Source: Kiritimatiellia bacterium | Lineage (GTDB): Bacteria > Verrucomicrobiota > Kiritimatiellia > CAIVKH01 | Direction of reading: 5' to 3' | Assembly (NCBI GenBank): GCA_027493775.1 | Contig: JAOSKE010000001.1 | Coordinates: forward strand, 186,001-250,000 | DNA length: 64,000 bases | In this document: positions 53,448 through 63,301 of the stretch, one piece after another | Numbering within the stretch: the stretch's first letter is position 1 | Layout of the letters: every line of letters begins with the position of its first letter | Program-made: the position numbers and the translations under genes | Notes under the pieces: generated by a model | The model's input: the letters and a program-made list of their open reading frames with translations, nothing else | Told to the model about the DNA's origin: nothing | The model's database searches: none

Positions 53448-54423
53448 TTATGTGTTTGTGTTCAGGCTGCGCAGAGAAAGGCCTTCGCGGGATAAATAAA
53501 AAGAACCTAAGCCGACATTGGCAATCATGTTCAAGGCATGTGTACCGATGGCATAGGCCAGGGCCGCATTCTTGTCCGGCGTCCAAAGTGAAAGGGCGAG
53601 GACGGCGAGATAATGATAGACACCGATGTATCCAGGTGAGGACGGAATGGCAGAGCCGAGATTGACCATTACGAGCACAAAAAAACCGGCGTACCATGGG
53701 ACCGGCAAATTAAAGCGCTAACCCAGGCAAGAGTGGCCAAGCCTGTAATGAGCCAAAGTAGAGCAGTGAGTAGGGTAATACCTAAAAACCCTGAAGGGCG
53801 TTGTAAGACATCGGCGCCGGACGAAAAATTTCCCAAAATAGTCATGATTCGTTCGGCGAGCTTGGGCGGCATTATCTTTGTCAACAATGTCGCCAACCAA
53901 GTCAGACGATTTCGATTCACTGAAAGTGTCATCAATCCTACTAGTCCCACCAGGCCAATTGCGACCATGGTTGTCAGACCTGTTTGAATGGTCGGGGGAT
54001 CGTGAGTACTCGCATCAGACAGAGCGTTATTGCGACCAGCATCAGCACATCCATCATGCGCTCTATCGCGATACTGCCAAGTGCCCGGCTGATTCCTGCA
54101 TTCTTCTTTTTGCCAATCAGGCTGGCGCGGGCCAGATCACCCAACCGGAGGGGGAGAACGGTATTTGCCAGGTAGCCAATCGAAATGTAGGCGAATGTCT
54201 CACGTATGCGTAGATGGGGTACGCTGGTTAGGAGCATGCGCCACCGGATGGCGGCTACGAGCCAACTACAGATTAGCAGTCCAGTCCCCAAGAGTAGTAA
54301 GTCAACGCGCGCGCCGCGCCATGAGGTAATAACCGAAGACCATTCAACTTTCCGCAGCGCGAGCCACAAAAACAGCATGCTTAATGCGATCCCTACGCCG
54401 GACTTGACCGATACTCGGCTCAT
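53448..54423 (-). CDS. UPF0104 / LPG-synthase-TM-like membrane protein, two frameshifts
   Basis: A polytopic protein of about 325 corrected residues. Its N-terminal part MSRVSVKSGVGIALSMLFLW has the first helix; RWRMLLTSVPHLRIRETFAY, then IGYLANTVLPLRLGDLARAS are the family signature; the C-terminal SAIPSSPGYIGVYHYLAVLA is the closing signature. The frame changes between about 53968 and 53998 (one base missing, most simply in the G5 at 53994-53998) and near 53705-53712 (one base missing, giving VSALNLPVPWYAGFFVLVMV). Relatives include lysylphosphatidylglycerol-synthase-type flippase domains and proteins found in glycan clusters. It might move a lipid-linked product or help a transferase. Starts two bases after the GT2 stop. 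Confidence 0.78.
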
Positions 54424-54425
54424 AT

Positions 54426-55169
54426 TTAGCCCTGTGGAGTAGGGGCGTTTGTCTGCCACAAATACCAGCGCAGTACAAAAATTTGTCGGAGGTTAGAGAG
54501 GATGGATTTTAAGTTCATAACCTTCGATGCACCGCTCATTCGTGCTCGAATGCCGGTTGGCTCACTCACGACGAGGCAGCCTTTTTTCAAAAACCGAAGA
54601 ATAAGCTCCATTTGAATCATCCAGCCCCGCCCCTTGGAGGTCAGAGGCACGGTGTCAACCAGTGCGCGACGAAACATCATGATTCCCTGGAAATCGGGGA
54701 ATGACCCGAAAAGGATTTTATAGAGACAGCGCTCGGCCCATGAAAATAGCCGGGCGGGACCCGACCGATTCTTGCGGAATTCCGGGATATAGCCGAGAAC
54801 CATGTCCGCTTTGTCGAAGCGTCGCGCAAATTGACCGATAATCACCGGATCAAATTGGCCGTCTGCCGGAAAAGCGGTGGACAACTCTTTTGTCCCGCAA
54901 GTGAACGCCTCGCGGTACACTGCGCCAAGCCCTAAGTTGACGGGATGATGTACAACTCGTACTCCGGCTACATCTTGAGCTAGGCGATCAGCGATTTCTC
55001 TGCTGCCATCCGTGCTGCCGTCGTTCACGATGACGACTTCATAATCAACGCCGAGTCGAATCAACTCTTCGCGAATTTCCGTGACGACCCGTTCCAGGCT
55101 GGGCGCTTCATTATAGGCCATGATAGCCACGCAAATGCTGGGAAGCGCGGTTTGGTCGGCGGTGGGCAT
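54426..55169 (-). CDS. Dolichyl-phosphate-mannose-synthase-like GT2
   Basis: A 247-residue GT2 without C-terminal membrane helices. ICVAIMAYNEAPSLERVVTE, YEVVIVNDGSTDGSREIADR and NLGLGAVYREAF are standard. TAFPADGQFDPVIIGQFARR replaces the usual D-A-D-x-Q with PADGQ, still with one Asp; FPDFQGIMMFRRALV follows. These enzymes usually make polyprenyl-phosphate sugars (mannose or glucose) used by GT-C enzymes. That suits its position in a strand block with the GT-C-like gene at 51783. The donor is not readable. Directly upstream of the UPF0104 gene. Confidence 0.82.
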   Translation of the reverse strand: MPTADQTALPSICVAIMAYNEAPSLERVVTEIREELIRLGVDYEVVIVNDGSTDGSREIADRLAQDVAGVRVVHHPVNLGLGAVYREAFTCGTKELSTAFPADGQFDPVIIGQFARRFDKADMVLGYIPEFRKNRSGPARLFSWAERCLYKILFGSFPDFQGIMMFRRALVDTVPLTSKGRGWMIQMELILRFLKKGCLVVSEPTGIRARMSGASKVMNLKSILSNLRQIFVLRWYLWQTNAPTPQG

Positions 55170-55193
55170 AATTCGGATTTACGGGCGGCTCAT

Positions 55194-56141
55194 TTAAGCG
55201 TGATAGGCTTCCGCTGTGCGACGAATTCCTTCTTCCAGATCAATCTCGGCTTCGAACCCGATTAACTCGCGGGCTTTCTGGACATTGGGGATGCGCAGTT
55301 CAACGTCCGCATAGTCTTTGTACACGAATTCAATTTTTGAGTTTGAGTTCAGTACACGAATGACGGTGTTTGCCAGGCCGTAGATGGTGGTGACGGCCCG
55401 CTGATTTCCGATGTTGAACGATTCGCCGATGGCCTTGGGGTGTTCCATGCACAGCATGGTGCCGCGCACCATGTCGTCCACGTAACACCAGGCGCGGATT
55501 TGAGTTCCGTCTCCGTTGATTCGAATTGTTTCGCCCTTTAATGCGCGTTGGACAAATGTGCGCAAGGCGCCTTCGCCAACTTGGCCAGGGCCATAGACGT
55601 TGAAGGGGCGCACTACGGCAACCGGCAGCCACTGATGCTGGAAGTAGGCGATAGCCAGATGTTCCTCGGCTAGTTTACTGACCGCGTAGGTCCAGCGTCC
55701 TTCACCGATGGTTCCGATAGAGGTCTTATCCAGTTCGGACGAGCGAAACGCATTGGTGCCGAAGACTTCGCTGGTTGAGAAGCAAACAACGCGGTCGCAG
55801 TTGTCGAGTTTTGATGCTGCTTCCAGGACGTTCGCAGATCCCACCATATTTACGCGCATGGTTGCGACGGGGTTTTTAACCACCGTATCAATGCCCGCAA
55901 TTGCAGCGCAGTGGACCACGATATCTGCGCCAGCCATGGCCTTGGTCAGTCCGTCGTAATCCAACACGTCACCGACGATCAGTTTTAGATTTGGATGATC
56001 TTTCCAAGGTTTGGTTTGGAGGGCGTTGCGGGCCAGATTGTCATAGGCCACGATTTCATTTTGCTCAATCAGCTTCCCGATTAGTGTGGAGCCGATAAAC
56101 CCGGCGCCGCCGGTGATGAATATCTTTTTGTTGTGAATCAT
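55194..56141 (-). CDS. NAD-dependent nucleotide-sugar epimerase/dehydratase (extended SDR)
   Basis: A 315-residue extended SDR. NAD motif TGGAGFIG at 10-17, CFSTSEVFG at 120-128 with the catalytic Ser/Thr, and Y152-AVS-K156. [20 protein letters not shown] and [18 protein letters not shown] are the substrate-side motifs common to UDP-glucose 4-epimerases, UDP-glucuronate decarboxylases and dTDP-glucose dehydratases. AAAGGA lies about seven bases before the ATG. It starts the minus-strand block 56141-49513 and is divergent from the WbpB-like gene, with a 211-base gap that should hold both promoters. Confidence 0.87.
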   Translation of the reverse strand: MIHNKKIFITGGAGFIGSTLIGKLIEQNEIVAYDNLARNALQTKPWKDHPNLKLIVGDVLDYDGLTKAMAGADIVVHCAAIAGIDTVVKNPVATMRVNMVGSANVLEAASKLDNCDRVVCFSTSEVFGTNAFRSSELDKTSIGTIGEGRWTYAVSKLAEEHLAIAYFQHQWLPVAVVRPFNVYGPGQVGEGALRTFVQRALKGETIRINGDGTQIRAWCYVDDMVRGTMLCMEHPKAIGESFNIGNQRAVTTIYGLANTVIRVLNSNSKIEFVYKDYADVELRIPNVQKARELIGFEAEIDLEEGIRRTAEAYHA

Positions 56142-56352
56142 TTCTTTCCTTTAGTCGGGCCAGTCCTGCAGGCAAAAGTGCAACGCAAGCGGATGCATAA
56201 CGGGGCGGACTATGCGCCGAATCAGCGCGGGCCATCAACCTATTTCTCTGGTTAAGCAGCGCCGGGAACGTGTTTTGGCATCCCTCGTCGCGCGAATCCA
56301 TCTTGTCGCATGCCGCAAGAGCAGACTATTCTCCGTGTTGGAGAAGATGTGA

Positions 56353-57303
56353 ATGAAGACAATTGCGCTAGTTGGATGTGGACGCATATCGAATCGGCAT
56401 ATTGAGGCTATTGCCGAGAATCCAGGGCTGAAAATTGTTCTGGTTTGTGACAAAGACGAGGCGAAGGCCCGAGCTGTCGCTGAGCGTCTTGACGTTCCAT
56501 TCTCGACGAACTATCGCGAAATTCGTGGCGTGGATGCGATTAGCGTGCTTACGCCATCGGGACTTCATCCGAGGCATGTTTCCAATGTGGCGGAATTGAC
56601 GGATGCCCACTACATTATTTGCGAAAAGCCGTTGTCGTTGACGCTGCGCGAGGCATACGAGGTCTATCGCCGCGTGGCAAAAGCCGGAAAGATCCTGCTT
56701 CCCGTGTATCAAAATCGATATAACCCCTTGGTCGCCTTTCTGAAGGATCTGATCGCCAGCGGCCGTGTGGGCAAGGTTCACCAGTTCATTTGCAATGTGC
56801 TTTGGAACCGGAACGATGACTATTTCAAGGTCGATTGGCATGGAACCTCCGAATTCGACGGCGGGGTCCTGTACACGCAGGCCAGCCACTATGTGGATAT
56901 GGTCCACTATTTTTTTGGCGAGATCGAGTCGAGCAAGGGCGAGGGCGGCCGGCTGAGAGGGTTTGATGTGTTTGACAGCGTTTCTGCCGTGCTGCGCTTC
57001 AAGTCGGGCGTGGTGGGCACCATCAATGCCACGGTGGCGGTGTATGAGAAGAACCTTGCGACAGAGTTCACGTTGGTTGCAGAGAAGGGCACGGTCCGTC
57101 TTTCCGGAACGAATCTAAACCAACTTGATTTTTGGAATGTCGAGGGCATGGAGAAGCCGGATTTGGACTTCAAGCTGGATCATCAGTACGGCAAGGGGCA
57201 CAACACGATGTATCGTCATTTTCTTGAGGAGAACTGGGGCATGTTTCCCTCGAAAGAAGATGTCCTCTCCGGCATTCGCTTGATGGAGATGTTGAGCTAC
57301 TAG
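56353..57303 (+). CDS. wbpB: Gfo/Idh/MocA oxidoreductase, WbpB/WlbA-like
   Basis: A 316-residue NAD-dependent sugar oxidoreductase. [20 protein letters not shown] forms the Rossmann start, E91-K92-P93 is the family's catalytic lysine motif, and [20 protein letters not shown] holds the late His (179) and Asp (182). In the WbpB/WlbA family the enzyme oxidises C3 of UDP-GlcNAcA to allow amination. Assignment to that step relies on the neighbours: a WbpD-like N-acetyltransferase 35 bases on and a WbpE-like aminotransferase at 59971. Other Gfo/Idh sugar dehydrogenases cannot be excluded. GGAGA lies about eight bases before the ATG. Confidence 0.75.
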   Translation: MKTIALVGCGRISNRHIEAIAENPGLKIVLVCDKDEAKARAVAERLDVPFSTNYREIRGVDAISVLTPSGLHPRHVSNVAELTDAHYIICEKPLSLTLREAYEVYRRVAKAGKILLPVYQNRYNPLVAFLKDLIASGRVGKVHQFICNVLWNRNDDYFKVDWHGTSEFDGGVLYTQASHYVDMVHYFFGEIESSKGEGGRLRGFDVFDSVSAVLRFKSGVVGTINATVAVYEKNLATEFTLVAEKGTVRLSGTNLNQLDFWNVEGMEKPDLDFKLDHQYGKGHNTMYRHFLEENWGMFPSKEDVLSGIRLMEMLSY

Positions 57304-57338
57304 CATCCAGTGCGGCAATCCACTATGCTGGTACATTG

Positions 57339-57992
57339 ATGAGCGACTACTTCAAACACGAATCTGCGTATGTGGACGATGGCGCGGTTGTTGGCGAGGG
57401 CACCCGGATCTGGCACTTCTGCCACGTCATGAAGGGGGCGCACATCGGTCGCCGCTGCGTGCTGGGGCAGAACGTCAACGTGGATGGCGGGGTCACGGTT
57501 GGAGACAACGTAAAAATCCAGAACAATGTCTCCCTCTACACGGGCGTCGTTGTCGAAGACGACGTATTTCTTGGGCCCTCTTGCGTGTTGACGAATGTCA
57601 CCAATCCGCGGAGCCAGGTCAACCGGCACAGTCTTTACGAGAAGACACTCGTCCGTCGAGGCGCAACCATTGGCGCCAATGCGACGATTGTCTGCGGCGT
57701 TACACTGGGCCGCTATTGCTTTATTGGCGCGGGAGCCGTGGTGACGAAAGACGTGCCCGACTATGCGTTGATGCTTGGCAATCCCGCTCGCCAGAAGGGT
57801 TGGATGAGTCGGCATGGGCATTTGTTGAAGAACGCGGACCCACAGGGTGTGTACGTGTGTCCCGAATCCCGTTTTCGCTATCGGGAAGCGTCCCGCGGTG
57901 TTCTATGTTGTTTGGATTGCGATGAGGAAGCATCCCTTCCGCCTGAGTTGACCAAGGGAACAACGCTTTACGACGACTTCAAATCGCACTAA
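57339..57992 (+). CDS. wbpD: UDP-2-acetamido-3-amino-2,3-dideoxy-glucuronate N-acetyltransferase (WbpD/WlbB-like)
   Basis: A 217-residue left-handed beta-helix acetyltransferase. [20 protein letters not shown] with the catalytic-region His, the hexapeptide coils [30 protein letters not shown], and the end [20 protein letters not shown] followed by [10 protein letters not shown] all match WbpD/WlbB closely. It acetylates the 3-amino group of the UDP-sugar. The extra C-terminal 45 residues contain CP...CC..C cysteines that resemble a zinc knuckle. Start ATG at 57339; a TTG directly before it is less likely. Follows the WbpB-like gene in the same operon. Confidence 0.88.
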   Translation: MSDYFKHESAYVDDGAVVGEGTRIWHFCHVMKGAHIGRRCVLGQNVNVDGGVTVGDNVKIQNNVSLYTGVVVEDDVFLGPSCVLTNVTNPRSQVNRHSLYEKTLVRRGATIGANATIVCGVTLGRYCFIGAGAVVTKDVPDYALMLGNPARQKGWMSRHGHLLKNADPQGVYVCPESRFRYREASRGVLCCLDCDEEASLPPELTKGTTLYDDFKSH

Positions 57993-58020
57993 GAAACTTT
58001 TTCGCCGATGGAGACCAAAA

Positions 58021-58806
58021 ATGATTAAAGCTGTGATTTTGTGTGGCGGGCAGGGGACGAGGATTCGGGATGTCTCGGAGGCGGTGCCAAAGCCGATGTT
58101 GCCGATCGGCGGAAAGCCGATTCTTTGGCACATCATGAAGCTGTATGCGCATCACGGGATCAAGGATTTCGTCCTTTGTCTGGGCTACAAGGGGTGGTCC
58201 ATCAAGGAGTTTTTTCTCAATTACCTCGCGATGACGGCGGATATCACGGTCGAACTGGGCGGCGCGGGCAAGGTTCAATATCACGGTGCGACGCCGGAAG
58301 AGGGGTGGAGGGTGACGCTGGCAGAGACGGGCGAAGCCTCGCAGACCGGGGCGCGCGTCTGGAATGCGCGAAAGTATCTGGAGGATACCGACCGCTTTTG
58401 TCTGACGTATGGCGACGGCGTGGCCGATTTGAATGTAAAGGCGCTGCTGGATCAGCACGAGAAGTCGGGTTGCACGGCCATCCTGAGCGGTGTGCGTCCT
58501 GCCGGGCGTTTTGGTGAAATTGATTGCGAGGACGGGCGTGTGAGCCATTTTCACGAGAAGCCGAATGTCACAACTGGGTTAATTAATGGCGGCTTCATGG
58601 CGTTCAAGACCGCAGAGGCCTTGCGGTACTTTCGGCCCGGCGCAGAGTTGAACCTGGAGCAGGACGTTTTGCCCCTGATTGTGCGTGACAAACAGTTGGC
58701 GGTGTATCAGCACGACGGGTTCTGGCAGTGCATGGACACGCTGCGCGAGTTCACATTGCTAAATGATCTGTGGGCGAGCAACAAGGCGCCGTGGAAGGTC
58801 TGGTAG
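58021..58806 (+). CDS. rfbF: Glucose-1-phosphate cytidylyltransferase
   Basis: A 261-residue nucleotidyltransferase. KAVILCGGQGTRIRDVSEAV then PKPMLPIGGKPILWHIMKLY is the signature; LTYGDGVADLNVKALL carries the metal-binding Asp, and GGFMAFKTAEALRYF and EQDVLPLIVRDKQLAVYQHD are family blocks. Together they are typical of RfbF, which makes CDP-glucose from CTP and glucose 1-phosphate. GGAG lies seven bases before the ATG. It is followed after four bases by the RfbG gene, the usual pairing for CDP-3,6-dideoxyhexoses. Confidence 0.92.
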   Translation: MIKAVILCGGQGTRIRDVSEAVPKPMLPIGGKPILWHIMKLYAHHGIKDFVLCLGYKGWSIKEFFLNYLAMTADITVELGGAGKVQYHGATPEEGWRVTLAETGEASQTGARVWNARKYLEDTDRFCLTYGDGVADLNVKALLDQHEKSGCTAILSGVRPAGRFGEIDCEDGRVSHFHEKPNVTTGLINGGFMAFKTAEALRYFRPGAELNLEQDVLPLIVRDKQLAVYQHDGFWQCMDTLREFTLLNDLWASNKAPWKVW

Positions 58807-58810
58807 CGCC

Positions 58811-59887
58811 GTGGATACACTGAAACTATCGGAACGTCTTGCACCACTGAAGGGCAAGCGGATCTTGGTGACCGGACATACCGGCTTCAAAGGCTCGTGG
58901 CTGACCTTGTGGTTGCGCGAGTTGGGCGCGGATGTGGTCGGTATTGCACTGGATCCGCCCACCTCGCCGGCGTTGTATGATGTGGCGCGCTGTGGCGATG
59001 GCCTTGTGGACCATCGGCAGGACATTCGCGACGCCGCTGCTGTTGCAAAAATCTTCTCAGCGACCCAGCCGCAGGTGGTGCTGCATCTTGCCGCACAGCC
59101 CCTGGTTCGCGCGTCGTACACACAGTCCCGCGAGACGTTCGACATTAATGTGATGGGCACGGTCAACGTGATGGAGGCCGCGCGCGATACGAAATCTGTG
59201 GTCGCATTCGTTCATGTGGGAACAGACAAGGTGTATGAGAATGTCGAGCAGGCGCGCGGGTATCGCGAGAGTGATCCGTTGGGCGGTCATGACCCGTACA
59301 GCGCATCCAAGGCCGCGGCCGAAATCGCGTTTCAGTCCTATCAGCGCAGCTTCTTCAATGTGGCCGGACGACCGCTGGCTGCTTCCGGGCGGGCTGGGAA
59401 CGTGGTGGGCGGCGGAGATTGGGCGAAAGATCGGATTATACCCGATGCCATGCGTGCGCTCGCGGAGGCGCGTCCGATTCCCGTACGCAATCCGAATTCC
59501 ACGCGGCCATGGCAGCATGTGTTGGAGGCGTTGTCGGGCTATTTGACGCTTGCCGCGGAGCTGGTGAATCGAAACAAGCAGGCGCTCGGTTCGTGGAATT
59601 TCGGCCCGCCGGACGACAACGTGAAGTGTGTGGGAGAGCTGGTGAAAGAGCTGGTTGCGGTGTGGGGGAGCGGCGCGTGGCAGCACACGCCGGAACCCGG
59701 CGCAGTCCACGAAGCGAAATTGCTGACACTGTCCTGTGAAAAGGCAGAGCGCGAATTGGGCTGGGCGCCGCGCTGGGATTTCCGCGAGACCGTCCGCCGC
59801 GTTGCGACGTGGTACCAGGCGGTTCAGTCTGACGGCGATGCAGCGGCGCTCTGTCGTCGGGATATTCTCGATTATATGAACGGTTGA
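58811..59887 (+). CDS. rfbG: CDP-glucose 4,6-dehydratase
   Basis: A 358-residue extended SDR. ILVTGHTGFKGSWLTLWLRE is the distinctive RfbG opening; VHVGTDKVYEN gives the T-D-K (138-140), and Y163-SAS-K167 the catalytic pair. AGNVVGGGDWAKDRIIPDAM and VRNPNSTRPWQHVLEALSGY are specific to CDP-glucose 4,6-dehydratases. It makes CDP-4-keto-6-deoxyglucose from the product of RfbF. The GTG at 58811 is chosen because it follows the RfbF stop by four bases; the longer frame from 58763 would overlap RfbF. Confidence 0.93.
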   Translation: MDTLKLSERLAPLKGKRILVTGHTGFKGSWLTLWLRELGADVVGIALDPPTSPALYDVARCGDGLVDHRQDIRDAAAVAKIFSATQPQVVLHLAAQPLVRASYTQSRETFDINVMGTVNVMEAARDTKSVVAFVHVGTDKVYENVEQARGYRESDPLGGHDPYSASKAAAEIAFQSYQRSFFNVAGRPLAASGRAGNVVGGGDWAKDRIIPDAMRALAEARPIPVRNPNSTRPWQHVLEALSGYLTLAAELVNRNKQALGSWNFGPPDDNVKCVGELVKELVAVWGSGAWQHTPEPGAVHEAKLLTLSCEKAERELGWAPRWDFRETVRRVATWYQAVQSDGDAAALCRRDILDYMNG

Positions 59888-59970
59888 CGCGCATTTCAAT
59901 GTGGCCAGCGCCGCGCCAAGCGCGTATATGACTGCGGCAACGTGTTGATCCAATTGGGAAAGGATTCTTT

Positions 59971-61071
59971 ATGGGCGTTCCACTTCTTGATCTGAAGGCG
60001 CAATATGCGACGCTGCGCAATGAGCTGAATGAGGCGCTGCTTCGCGTTGCGGAATCGCAGCACTTTATTCTCGGGCCGGAGGTGGAGGCGCTGGAGCGCG
60101 AGGTGGCCGAGTATTCCCGATGCAAGCACGGGATCGGCGTTTCATCCGGCACCGATGCGATATTGGTTGCCTTGATGGCGCTGGGCATCGGTCCCGGCGA
60201 CGAAGTGATCACCACGCCTTTTACATTTTTCGCCACGGGCGGCTGTGTTTCTCGCGTGGGCGCCAAGCCTGTGTTTGTGGATATTGAGCCGCAGACCTTC
60301 AACATTGACCCCGCTTTGATCGAAGCCGCGATCACGCCGCGCACCAAGGCGATTATTCCGGTTCATCTCTATGGCCAGATGGCGGATATGGACCCGATAA
60401 TGGATATCGCGAAGCGCCATCATCTCGCGGTAATTGAAGACGCGGCGCAGGCGATCGGCGCGGAATACAAAGGGAAGCGCGCGGGCGAAATCGGCACCGT
60501 GTGTTGCTTCAGCTTTTTCCCGTCAAAGAATCTGGGCGGATTCGGCGATGGCGGAATGGTCGTGACCAACGACGATGCGCTGGGCGCAAAACTCCGCTTG
60601 CTGCGCACGCATGGCATGCAGCCGAAGTATTACTACAAACAGATTGGCGGAAACTTCCGGCTCGACGCCATTCAAGCGGCGGTGCTGCGTGTCAAGTTGA
60701 AGCACTTGGATGCGTGGAGCGAGGCCCGACAGCGCAATGCGGCTTGGTATCGCGCACACCTGCCGAACACCTCCATCGGGTTGCCTGTCGAAGCCCCGGA
60801 TCGCCGCCATATTTACAACCAGTTCATGATCCGAATCGCCCAGCGCGACCAGGTGGCGGCTGCCTTGAAGCAGGCCGGAATTGGCCACGAAATTTACTAC
60901 CCAGTCCCGCTTCATCTGCAGGAATGTTTTGCCGATCTCGGCTACAAGCCAGGTAGTATGCCCGTTAGCGAATCTGCCGCACTTGAAGTGTTGGCGCTGC
61001 CGATTTATCCAGAGCTTACTGAAGCGCAGCTTGCTGAAGTAGCGACTGTGTTGAAAAGCGCAGTGTTATAG
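59971..61071 (+). CDS. wbpE: DegT/DnrJ/EryC1 aminotransferase, WbpE/WlbC-like
   Basis: A 366-residue PLP-dependent sugar aminotransferase. [20 protein letters not shown] is the typical start, [18 protein letters not shown] binds the phosphate, [15 protein letters not shown] has the Asp 157, and [16 protein letters not shown] contains the PLP Lys 186. It transfers an amino group to a 3-keto or 4-keto sugar nucleotide. With WbpB- and WbpD-like genes near, 3-amination of a UDP-uronate is the best guess. It is not RfbH, which has His in place of the PLP lysine. AAAGGA lies about seven bases before the ATG. Confidence 0.88.
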   Translation: MGVPLLDLKAQYATLRNELNEALLRVAESQHFILGPEVEALEREVAEYSRCKHGIGVSSGTDAILVALMALGIGPGDEVITTPFTFFATGGCVSRVGAKPVFVDIEPQTFNIDPALIEAAITPRTKAIIPVHLYGQMADMDPIMDIAKRHHLAVIEDAAQAIGAEYKGKRAGEIGTVCCFSFFPSKNLGGFGDGGMVVTNDDALGAKLRLLRTHGMQPKYYYKQIGGNFRLDAIQAAVLRVKLKHLDAWSEARQRNAAWYRAHLPNTSIGLPVEAPDRRHIYNQFMIRIAQRDQVAAALKQAGIGHEIYYPVPLHLQECFADLGYKPGSMPVSESAALEVLALPIYPELTEAQLAEVATVLKSAVL

Positions 61072-61075
61072 GCGA

Positions 61076-62152
61076 TTACGCCTGCGCTTTTATCCAGCGG
61101 TCCCGATTCAGTTCGTACGCCTCACATAGAAGATCGGGGATATTTTTCGTTGGCTTCCAATCGGGGTAGTGTGATTGGAATTTGCGGGTGTCGCTGATCC
61201 ACCAGATGTGGTCGCTGAGGCGATTGTTTTCGATGTAGTGCGTCTTCATCGGGTGGCCGATGAGTTTCTCGCAGTGCTGGATGGCTTCAAGGATAGAGCA
61301 GTTGCTAAATCGGCCGCCGCCGATGTTGTACACTTCTGCCGGACGCGGCGCGTGGAAGACGTGGACAAACGCGCTTACGAGATCAGCGCAATGGATGTTG
61401 TCGCGCACCTGTTTCCCTTTGTAGCCGAGAATGCGGTATTCGTGTCCAGTGACCGCACATTTTACGAGATAGGCCAAGAAACCGTGAAGTTCAGCGCCAG
61501 CGTGTTTCGGCCCCGTAAGGCAGCCGCCTCGAAAAAGAATTGTTTTTAACCCGAAGTAGCGGCCGTATTCTTGGACCATCACATCGGCGGCAACTTTCGA
61601 TGCGCCGTAGAGCGAGTGGGTGGAGTGGTCAATGGACATGGTCTCGTCAATACCGTGCTCAAAATAAGGGTGGGTCGGATCAAGCTCCCATCGGCTTTCC
61701 TGCTCGATAAAGGGAAGGCGATTGGGCGTGTCGCCATACACTTTGTTGGTGGAGGTGAAGATAAATACAGCATCGGGGCAGTGTCGGCGCGTGGCTTCGA
61801 GAAGGTTGATGGTTCCCGTTGCATTGACGCCGAAGTCTGTCAGTGGTTCGCGTTCCGCCCAGTTGTGCGACGGTTGTGCGGCGGAATGAATGACGAGGGC
61901 AATTTCGTGGCCATAGTGTGCGAAGAGGCGGTCTATACCCGCTTGATCGCGAATGTCCAACGCCTCCATATTGAGGCGCGGATATTTTCGCAGCAGCTCT
62001 TCTGCGACAGGGCGCGTGGAGGCTTCTTTGCCAAAAAAATAACTCCGCATATCGTTGTCAATTCCGACGATGTCCAAGCCGAGGGCGTCGAAGGCGCGTA
62101 CGCTCTCCGAGCCGACCAATCCGGCGGCGCCGGTAATAATCGCGATGGGCAT
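61076..62152 (-). CDS. rfbE: CDP-paratose 2-epimerase-like SDR (tyvelose branch)
   Basis: A 358-residue extended [23 protein letters not shown] opens the NAD fold; [41 protein letters not shown]182-GAS-K186 and [20 protein letters not shown] are characteristic of CDP-paratose 2-epimerase (Tyv/RfbE), which makes CDP-tyvelose. RfbF and RfbG are close by, but no paratose synthase (RfbS) or RfbH lies in this window, so the branch may be completed elsewhere or this protein may act on a related sugar. Convergent with the aminotransferase; only four bases separate the stops. Confidence 0.82.
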   Translation of the reverse strand: MPIAIITGAAGLVGSESVRAFDALGLDIVGIDNDMRSYFFGKEASTRPVAEELLRKYPRLNMEALDIRDQAGIDRLFAHYGHEIALVIHSAAQPSHNWAEREPLTDFGVNATGTINLLEATRRHCPDAVFIFTSTNKVYGDTPNRLPFIEQESRWELDPTHPYFEHGIDETMSIDHSTHSLYGASKVAADVMVQEYGRYFGLKTILFRGGCLTGPKHAGAELHGFLAYLVKCAVTGHEYRILGYKGKQVRDNIHCADLVSAFVHVFHAPRPAEVYNIGGGRFSNCSILEAIQHCEKLIGHPMKTHYIENNRLSDHIWWISDTRKFQSHYPDWKPTKNIPDLLCEAYELNRDRWIKAQA

Positions 62153-62200
62153 GGTTCTACTATATGCGAGGGGCGAGGGTGTGACGAAAGATTTTTCGGC

Positions 62201-63234
62201 TTACGCCCGCCGCAGGGAGGCAAAGCTCAGGCCGCGAAGTTGAAGGACTGTAAGGCCGGCGAGAATAACCACGAGGAATTGTAGAACGTGCGCGACGATG
62301 GAGTAGGCGACGGCGAATTCGCGGCTCTGCCCGAGCATCACACTCAGGCCAAGAATACAACCTGCTTGAAAGGTGCCGACATATCCTGGCGCACTGGGCG
62401 CGGCCACGGCGACGGCAATCGTGATGTTCAAAAGCATTCCGGGCCAGAACGTGTCGTTTTGGCCAAAGCCCATCAACACGGTCTGATACCAGACTCCCAT
62501 CAAGACCCAAAGGCACGCGGAGAGCGCAAGGACGCCGAGTAATTCGCGTGTGGAAGAGATGCCGCGAAATCCGCCGAGCAGTCCGCTGATCAGGCGATTG
62601 ATTTTTGAGCGAATACTGGCGCGCGTTGCGCAAAGAGCTTGTTGCTCGCGCGGTGACCGAAGGATTCAATTGGGCCGGGCAGAAAATAACCGATCAGCAT
62701 TAACGCCAGGAGAACAAGAAAGGAAATCGCGATGATCCGCGCGCCCGCGAGTACGGCAGGTGGAGCGTTATCAAAGCGCAAAAGACAGATGCCCAGCAGG
62801 ACGACGAGACTAAACGCGTCAAAGACCCGTTCAACAACAATGCTGGCGAGCGCAGAGGTAAATGGGATCGGTTGCCATCGGCTCAACGCCCACGGGCGTA
62901 CAAGTTCACCCGCGCGGAGCGGCATAACGAAGTTGCCCATAAACCCCAGAATCGTCGCGTCAAAACAGTCGCGGAATCGAACAGGTTGATCGCCGGGGAG
63001 GAGAATGCGCCAACGATAGGCGCGAATGACGGCGGTGAGCAGGAGGAGAAGAACCAGAATTGGGAGATAAAGGAGATGAAACGCCTCGAACTCCTTTAGA
63101 AACGTGCGCCAGTCCAGTCCGAATACCAGATAGATGATGATCGCCGCGCTGATAAAAAGGCCGAGCGCAAATTTTACAATCGCTCGCCGTGGAGGAGCAG
63201 TCTTGCCCGGCGCCTCTAATTGATTAGTGTTCAT
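62201..63234 (-). CDS. UPF0104 / LPG-synthase-TM-like membrane protein, one frameshift
   Basis: A second member of the family at 53448-54423, about 344 corrected residues. RAYRWRILLPGDQPVRFRDC, FMGNFVMPLRAGELVRPWAL and VAAPSAPGYVGTFQAGCILG are the three signature blocks. An A5 run (plus-strand T5 at 62602-62606) needs one more base: FAQKINRLISGLLGGFRGIS then joins the halves. Eight or so membrane helices. It may help move or modify a lipid-linked glycan at the inner membrane; the activity of this family in polysaccharide clusters is unproved. Confidence 0.8.
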
Positions 63235-63301
63235 TTCCGAGCTAGGGGATAGAAGCTTGAACGGACATGCAAGAAAAATTCAATCGAGCTAGAGTGGAGA
63301 C

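Noticed and set aside
59057..60347. Two long minus-strand frames (298 and 303 codons) opposite rfbG and the aminotransferase
   Set aside because: They are antisense shadows of strongly supported genes and have arginine/proline/histidine-rich nonsense composition.
59971..61071. RfbH (CDP-6-deoxy-hexulose 3-dehydrase) for the aminotransferase-like gene
   Set aside because: The PLP lysine is present in [12 protein letters not shown] and the protein is 366 residues without the iron-sulfur cysteines, so it is a true aminotransferase of the WbpE type.
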